Source: Cryptomeria japonica
Taxonomy: Eukaryota > Streptophyta > Pinopsida > Cupressales > Cupressaceae
Direction of reading: 5' to 3'
DNA length: 64,000 bases
Assembly (NCBI RefSeq): GCF_030272615.1
Contig: NC_081413.1
Coordinates: 19,480,285-19,544,284 of the forward strand
The number at the start of each line of letters is the position of its first letter. The stretch's first letter is position 1. Made by a program: the position numbers and the translations under genes. Of the stretch, positions 57,612-64,000 are shown piece by piece. The notes under the pieces are model-generated. The model had not been told where the DNA came from and did no database searches. It was given only the letters and a program-made list of their open reading frames with translations.

Positions 57612-57758
57612 ATGTAAGGGCAAGTTTGAACCAAACTGGCTTGGTCCTTACATCATTATAGCAGTATATGGATCTGGGGCATATCAGCTCTCAACTATAG
57701 AAGGTGAACCTTTGGAGGATCCTATCAACAGCATGCACCTTCGCAGGTTCTACACATA
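57612..57758 (+). pseudogene. C-terminal end of a Tat-type integrase
   Basis: After the left inverted-repeat arm the frame reads KGKFEPNWLGPYII, then GSGAYQLSTIEGEPLEDPIN and MHLRRFYT before a TAG. This is the GPY/F-like tail typical of Tat/Ogre/Athila integrases, whose usual wording is GKFxPNWxGPY and NxMHLKRYY. Everything upstream in pol is missing. The tail normally helps DNA binding by integrase. Here it is only a relic showing ancestry and the place where pol used to end. Confidence 0.85.
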
Positions 57759-57824
57759 GCTCTTTGGAGTATCCTAATTCAAAAATACAAAAAAAAATTA
57801 TAAAAACAAAAAAAACCGTTACTT

Positions 57825-57982
57825 GGTGAAAACCTGGCAAACAGGCGCCTTGTGACACAAAAAACATTGAAAAATCAAAAAATCAAAAAAAGTAAAGAGA
57901 AATAATTTCGTCCAATAGTGAAAACCACTTCAGTGGTGCCCTGGGCAAGTACCATGGTGAAAAATGGGTCACCAGTGCCATG
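57825..57982 (+). other. Conserved hairpins of T3
   Basis: The first is GGTG, AAAA, CCTG, GCAAA, CAGG, CGCC (57825-57849), where G-U replaces one pair. The second is CCACT, TC, AGTGG (57925-57936). The third is bounded by CATGG (57953-57957) and CCATG (57978-57982). AGTAAAGAGAAATAATTTCG precedes the second and GGGCAAGTACCATG follows, as in T1 and T2. Confidence 0.65.
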
Positions 57983-58290
57983 CGTAGAGACATTGCTCCT
58001 CCCTCCTTCAGGATCCACTTTCATCCTTTCACTTCACACACACTCACGACCAATTCATCCATAATAAACTTACCCATTCCCATCATGGCTTGTTATTGAT
58101 CTACCCAAGATTGGTTAGCCATTCATAATAAACCTCCCTTTCCATCCATAATAAATCAAATCCTATCTGTGGCTACGACAAATCCTACATCTAGTGATGG
58201 GTGTGGAACTAAGAACATCACATGTTTCGAGGAGTACAGTTTCTTCCAACTTCCTTCAGTCTATCCGCGCATAATTTGCAATAAAATAAC

Positions 58291-58357
58291 ATCTGCATCG
58301 CCAGTCCGCAATAAAGTTTCATCTTCTCCGCAATAAAGTATCAGCTCTTTACATATT
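58291..58357. repeat. 67-base inverted repeat, right arm
   Basis: It reads ATCTGCATCGCCAGTCCGCA at its start and pairs with 57545-57611 over its full length with one mismatch. The spacer is 679 bases. Confidence 0.92.
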
Positions 58358-59197
58358 AGGTCCTTTCATTCCAAAGTCAAACTCTTCTTCCCTTCCATCC
58401 ATCTTGGGTCTTTACCTTCATCCATCCACCAATCCATCACCTCAAATGATCCATAAGAAAGATCAACAAAGGAAAACATCTTTGAACTTATTTCAACCAT
58501 CTATCTAAACATCTTTCCAAAACTATTCTTCCATCATTTCCTTATCTATTTTGGGTCCTTATGTCCCAAAATTCAATTTTCCTCTATCTCTTCATCACTT
58601 CTCGAGTTGTGTACCAACACTCATCGTGAATACATTTCCATCTATCATCACACAAATCTTAAAACATTCTATCTATTATCTAGCACCTCTTTTCTATCCT
58701 TCAATCCCTATCATTCAATGCTTTGCATAAATATTTCATCTATGAAATAGGCATTTGTGTCATTTTGTCACATGCTTGCCCATGCTCGAATCTCATGTTC
58801 AGTCTTTTTCCTAGATATCTATTCATGAAATGCTTCAGAATCCAAGGTTGTTTCTCTTTAACATTTTCTTTTGGTTGGGATACACACTCAATCCAAAAGA
58901 GAACCACTTATCATATCTTGGTACCGACATCTTTTGATTACTATATCTCATACACTTAATCAATTTCTCTAAATCATTGTGATCTCTTAAATTGAAGACA
59001 TGGCTAGTGAAAAATCTAAAATCTTGCTTCAATGCCACTGTAATTATCAAACCCATGCAAGTTTCATCACTTACAAGCCAATGCAAGAAAAATAAAGAGA
59101 GAAAAAAAGAAATATCAAAAGCATGAGCAAGAAAATGAATATCAAGAAAAGCAAAATGCAATATCAAAATGCTTGGCTATGAGAACATGCAAATAAC
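58358..59197 (+). other. T3 region, no gene recognised
   Basis: Pyrimidine-rich CCATC-type sequence. Around 58380-58640 words like CATCCATCTTGGGTC and TTATCTATTTTGGGTCC echo the coding end of T1 and T2 (SILGSY region), so a badly decayed tail of the gag-like ORF may lie here, displaced after the integrase remnant. Confidence 0.4.
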
Positions 59198-59295
59198 TCC
59201 ATCGGGGCTATGGATGTCTGGCTAGCAATGGAACAATATTTGTGAGATTATAGTGATAACCTCGTCAGGGCTATGGACGCTCGCTGACAGTGAGG
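59198..59295 (+). other. Two related hairpins in T3
   Basis: Unit 1 is TCCAT...GCTA...TAGC...ATGGA (59198-59232). Unit 2 is CCTC-GTCAG...CTGAC...GAGG (59260-59295). Both present GGCTATGGAxG in the loop region, but their arms differ and still pair. Confidence 0.5.
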
Positions 59296-59699
59296 CTCTA
59301 TCCAAGATGCTTTTGAAGTCAAGGTAACTCATATAGCGAGCCATGCTGGATTATGAAGATTACAATGATCATATGAGTCAGAATGAACCCACTTGCACAC
59401 ACATGGGTAATCAAAGACTAAGTACCTTGATCTAGTTTGGGATTCTTCTTCCCTTTTGAGTCTACTTCCTAGTTGTTAGAAATGTTCAGTTGAATTTTCC
59501 AGAGGTTCCAAGTGTGGGTTGGGTCTCTATCTTTGAAAATTTTAGGAACACTTATTCAGATAGTGCTAATTGTTGTGACAATCTTACATATCAGCTTTTT
59601 GCAAATGGAAACCTCTATGCTTGGGGGAAAAGTTCATCCACTCTATTCTTCCTACCATATCTCCCATTATCCTTCCTCCAATACCCATTGCCCTATCTA

Positions 59700-60370
59700 A
59701 CTTCATCATTATCTGCAATCTTTCTTCACTCTAATCCATATCCTCTTATCCATACCATCTATTCTATCTATTCATTTCTTCTATCATCCAGTGCTATCTA
59801 TAATCTTGCTTCACATTATCCATATCCTCTAATCTATATCCTCTTATCCATACCATCTATCCTATCTATTCATTTCTTCTATCATCCAGTGTTATCTACA
59901 ATCTTGCTTCACTCTAATTCATATCCTCTTATCCATACCATCTATCCTATCTATTCATTTCTTCTATCATCCAGTGCTATCTATGATCTTGCTTCACTCT
60001 AATCCATATCCCTTATCCTAGCTATTCATTGCTTCTATCATCCCGTGCTATCTAAGATCTTGCTTCACTCTAATCTATATCCCTTATCCTATCTATTCAT
60101 TGCTTCTATCATCCAATGCTATCTATGATCTTGCTTCACTCTAATCCATATCCCTTATCCTATTATTCATTGCTTCTATCATCTAGTTCTATCTACGATC
60201 TTGCTTCACCTCATTCATATCCTCATTCATATCCCTTATCCTATCTATTCATTGCTTCTATCATCTAGTGCTTTCTATAATCTTGCTTCACTTTATCCAT
60301 ATCCCATATCCTATCTATTCATTGCTTCTATCATCTAGTGCTTTCTACAATCTTGTTTCTCCTATCCATA
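59700..60370 (+). repeat. Tandem repeat of about 70-85 bases, eight units
   Basis: The unit contains CTATTCATTGCTTCTATCAT, GTGCTATCTA and CTTGCTTCACTCTAATCCAT. Eight copies of CTTCTATCAT can be counted. The open frame of 170 codons across it is repeat-derived. Confidence 0.88.
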
Positions 60371-60524
60371 TTCTATCTCTATCCAATCCCCTTTTCCATC
60401 CTTGATCTTGATCAAAACTATGGACACAAAAAATCCATTTCCACCTCAATGGTTCAGTCATCCATTCATAATATTCCTTGTCTTTCTATACATTGGGGCA
60501 ACCAAAGACATCTTTCTTCTAATC

Positions 60525-60655
60525 CACAAACTCAAAAAATTGAAATATCCAAAAACTCAAAAAATCAAAATATCCAAAAACTCAAAAAATCAAAAAATCC
60601 AAAAAAATTCAAAAAATCAAAATATCCCCCCCAAAAATTAAAAAATCGACAAAAT
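60525..60655 (+). repeat. A-rich tandem repeat of T3
   Basis: About four units of AAAAACTCAAAAAATCAAAA with ATATCC, the T3 counterpart of the arrays at 12500 and 47690. Confidence 0.8.
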
Positions 60656-60804
60656 CAAGTAAAACTTGAAAATCAAAAAACATGAAAGCATGGACCATCC
60701 ATCAAATCAATTCAACAATAGAAAAAACTCTCAAAGTCTGCAATCAAACTAATCACATCTTGTTAATCAATTCATTATTGAAAATCAACATCAACATCAA
60801 ACAT

Positions 60805-61027
60805 GTCTTATACAAGGATAGGTACACTTGAAACTAGATAGATAGGTCTTATACGGGGTACTCACTCTTTGAGACCAGACATTCCTATCAATCACCGAGT
60901 CTTGATAATCAATCCATTTATCAACATCAACATCAACATAAACATCAACATGTCTTATACAAGGATAGGTACACTCGAAACCAAACAGATTGGTCTTATA
61001 CGAGGTACTCACTCTTTGAAACCAAAC
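60805..61027 (+). repeat. GTCTTATAC motif cluster 1 in T3
   Basis: Four units in two alternating types: GTCTTATACAAGGATAGGTA and GTCTTATACGGGGTACTCAC, each ending GAAACCAxA or GAGACCAGAC. Confidence 0.75.
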
Positions 61028-62336
61028 ATTCTTATCAATCATCAAACTAATCAAAACAATGACATTAATCAGTATGACTGCTAGATTTTGTTCTAGTTAG
61101 CCTTATCTTGATCAATTGATGGAAGTACATGTTTCAAAGATCATGTTGCACATATCATATCCATCCATTTGAGATATCACCAAAAATTCACAAATGCTTA
61201 TCAATCCTGGACATACTTAGCGTAGTCACTGTCCTTAGTTTATCTGAATCAGTTATCCAAATCATATCCCACAATGGCTTGGTGATCAATGCACATATCC
61301 ATATCAAAGTAGTATCAACAGCAAGGGGCAAAATCCTAACCTCGTTGGGGGCATTTCACCTTCAAGATTTTCAACATCAGACCAAACACGTAGCAAGACA
61401 ACAAGGATCAGAACAACCAACAAATGACAAACAACAAGGCAAGAAGGCTAGACATCGTGGACTTGAACTGATTTCAACTGAACAAAGATCTATTTGCAAT
61501 ATGTTTTATTTAACAAGAGTAGATTCCAAATAGCATGCATGCTTACTTATGGTTGTTAATTTTTTCTTATCATATGTCCTAAGTAACTTGAGGATGTCTT
61601 AATGAATAGAGAAGCAAGGGAGGAATGTGATGTTTTCTTTGTTTGTTGTTTGGGAGTGAGGCCTTCTATTATACAAATTTGTCTTACGATGTGATCAGGT
61701 AACATATCACTGAAGACATTTCGGATTTGTATGGGATAGTGGTTAAGTCTTGTCTATTTATGCAAGGAACACTCAGGTCATCTTGTTTCAATTATACCTT
61801 GATGCTTGTGTCATCTTGTAATATCAAAATCCATGTAAGTTATACTCGGGTCATTATGGTTCAATTATACCATGATTCTCGTATCAACTTTCAACAAATC
61901 AAGGCTCGATGATGAAAACAAAGGAAGCACTAGCACTTTGATCACAATAGATGGCAACATTGAGAACGAGAATGCCTATTAAGCTTTGCATTAGCAATCA
62001 CATCATTATCATCTTAATCTTGCATTAGGTTGCATATCATTTTAATCTTGCATTAGTATCATTTCATTATCATTATCATTATCATAAATCTCACATCTCA
62101 TAAATCAAAGAAATGCATCATCATATTTTTCCTTATCAAAATCGTGAATCATACATTCACATCATAATCGAAATCAAGAGCATTTATCTAAGCATCACAT
62201 CATCCTCATAGAATCTCATATCAAAATATAATGCATATCATTCATCATTGCATCCCTCATGTGCATATCTATCGTATCATCATGGAATATTTCTTCACTT
62301 TCATATCTTCATCATTCTTCCAAACTATCTTCTATC
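61028..62336 (+). other. T3 3' non-coding region
   Basis: No coding signature. GTAACTTGAGGATGTCT near 61572 parallels T1 near 13152. Repeated CATCATTATCAT words fill 61990-62330. Confidence 0.45.
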
Positions 62337-62630
62337 ATGTCTTATACATGATGTATCTTTCCTGAAACTAGATGTTTTGATCAGCTCTTATACAGGATAT
62401 ATCATTCTTGAAACCAGATGTTTTGATCAGCTCTTATACAGGATATATCGTTCCTAAAACTAGGTGTTTTGATTAGCTCTTATATAGGATATATCGTTCC
62501 TAGAACTAGATGCTCGATCATTCCTAAAACCAGATGCTCGATCATCCATGTCTTATATAGGTGGTATCATTCCTGAAACCATATGCTCGATCATCCATGT
62601 CTTATATAGGAGGTGTCATACTTGAAACTA
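62337..62630 (+). repeat. GTCTTATAC motif cluster 2 in T3
   Basis: About seven tandem units of 30-48 bases on the pattern CTCTTATACAGGATATATCG, TTCCTGAAACCAGATG, TTTTGATCAG. This is the most expanded copy of the shared motif. Confidence 0.85.
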
Positions 62631-62765
62631 AACTTGATCTCAATCCAATCAATCTAATCAATCTTATCAAACCCATGCATGTAATCACTATCCACTCTTC
62701 TATCTTTCAAATAGAATTCTTCTTCTTTCGAGAGATCATTCATCCCTTTTGTGCACAAATGATCT

Positions 62766-62778
62766 CCCGAGGGGGCAT
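62766..62778 (+). other. Extra purine tract of T3
   Basis: CCCGAGGGGGCAT, the same as at 14310 in T1 and close to CTCGAGGGGGCAT at 51559 in T2. GGGGCATCAT words follow twice. Confidence 0.5.
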
Positions 62779-62999
62779 TATCATATCAAATATCGACATT
62801 AGTTTCATATCGACATCATTTTCATATCAAATCAATTCTTCATATCTGGGGCATCATCAATATCGTTCATCAAATCTGGGGCATCATGTCGACTTTTCAT
62901 ATCAAATCAATTTTTCATATCCATAGCATCATAACGATCAAATTTTGACATCATATCTGACAAATTTTCTTTGAATCAACATGTGGTCACACATTAACT

Positions 63000-63014
63000 C
63001 AAAGAGGGGCAAAA
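63000..63014 (+). other. Polypurine tract of T3
   Basis: CAAAGAGGGGCAAAA directly precedes the 3' LTR start. Confidence 0.92.
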
Positions 63015-64000
63015 TATAGACACCTAAAAGTTGCACAATGAATTAAGTGAATTTTATTCATTTAATTATTCTTAATTCTTCCAATTAATTAATATCCCTA
63101 TTCTTCTAATCGCCTATTAATTAAATTAAGATTTAATTAATATACCCTTCTTCTATCTAAGCCATTTAATTAAATTTACATTTAATTAAATCCCCCCACT
63201 TGCAAAATCCTACATCTCCCACTTGCCTCCTAAATTCTTCTAGAACCCATCTAATCCTAATCATTTAGCCTAAACCCTTCAATCATTCCTTTTCCCTAAA
63301 TTTGAGGATGTCACTTCTCAAATTTGGTGGAAAGTCTTCCAAAAGCAATAAAGCCTTTATGTCTTCAACAAGATAACTTGTTGAGTTCCCCAAAATTTGG
63401 AAGGACTCTTACAAATTAGTCCCCAAAGTCTTCCAAACCATTAATGATTAACTCACCCTTTTGGCATGGCTAGAGACTTTTTGCCTAACTCAACCCTCAT
63501 CTAAAAATAGAGTCTCATCAAGCATTCATTGCTTTGACCATGGTTATTCCTTTAACCCTTGCACAAGAGTTTACCCCTTGGGTAAAAGTTTTATCCAATG
63601 GATGACTCTAGCCTAACCTTAACCTTACCTCCTAAGGTAACCTTCATGTCTTCTCAAGCATTTAATGCTTCTTGCATCTCCTCTCAAGCAGTCTTATGTT
63701 GACAATTATCACCATTTCATTGGTGAGAATTGTAAACATGGATTGATTAACTTTCAATCCCAGCCCTTGTTAAGATTATCCAATATTGACCATCCATTGC
63801 CCTATTTTCCCTATAAATAGAGCCCATTCCTTATTTAAAATAATAAAGTCTTTGTGCATCAAACTTATAGTCTCATAACATTAAGCATATTATCTCTCTT
63901 TGATAGAATAGAATTTTAGATCATTTTGATAGCATTATAATCTTAGATATATCATGTTAATCTCATATTATGTTAGCTTCATCTTAGTATCATTTTCATA
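63015..64000 (+). repeat. 3' LTR of T3 (partial)
   Basis: It begins TATAGACACCT where the 5' LTR has TGTAGACACCT, so the terminal TG is now TA. It matches 53482-54530 with small indels, including a TTAATTAATATCCC segment present only here. It is cut by the window end. Confidence 0.88.

Noticed and set aside
59490-60002. 170-codon open frame
   Set aside because: It runs across the tandem repeat at 59700-60370 and changes with repeat units.
62337-62630. CRISPR-like spaced repeats
   Set aside because: Units are degenerate, uneven in length and lack unique spacers. The context is a plant retrotransposon.

Overview
This window looks like nuclear DNA of a seed plant with a large, transposon-swollen genome. 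A conifer-type genome fits best, but no diagnostic host gene proves it. It holds nested LTR retrotransposons of several lineages, an intron-containing decayed gene, pentatricopeptide-repeat debris and no intact host gene. I found no rRNA, tRNA or CRISPR features.

Left part (1-31633) is one nest. The host is a minus-strand Ty3/gypsy chromovirus, here called A, with gag, protease, RT, RNase H and integrase remnants at 2083-6080. Its 3' end lies beyond the window. Four insertions sit inside it. A short SIRE-like Ty1/copia derivative (1-2082, minus) is in the integrase end. A pol-less Tat-type element, T1 (6086-16096, plus), is in the tRNA primer site, with target duplication GATAC. A second copy of the same chromovirus, B (17328-30704, minus), is in A's 5' LTR, with duplication ATTCG/ATTCA. 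A nearly complete Tork/Tnt1-like copia element, C (20503-26518, plus), is inside B, with duplication TGTTC. Removing the insertions rebuilds a 2.1 kb LTR and a normal primer site for A.

Middle part (31634-40133) holds an LTR-like fragment and a degraded minus-strand gene with at least five introns and mainly TAG stops (33210-35137). It also holds three tandem hairpins with shared arms (36165-36331), plus-strand PPR remnants (about 36390-37735), and an acetate kinase-like reading frame (about 37795-38147).

Right part (40134-64000) holds two further pol-less Tat-type elements in plus orientation. T2 is 40134-53337 (tRNA-Trp primer site, duplication GTGAC) and carries an antisense plant-mobile-domain ORF. 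T3 starts at 53482 and runs off the window. It keeps only the C-terminal end of a Tat integrase.

T1, T2 and T3 have unrelated LTRs but share a cassette: an almost identical 3' polypurine tract, a leader stem flanked by conserved words, a GTCTTATAC...GAAACCAGAC motif, and a pair of hairpins after the coding or former coding region. T1 and T2 also share a Pro/Ser-rich gag-type ORF. Several stems change sequence while keeping their pairing, so they look selected as RNA. This shared, apparently structured RNA cassette in elements that lack replication enzymes is the strongest candidate for an undescribed system here.
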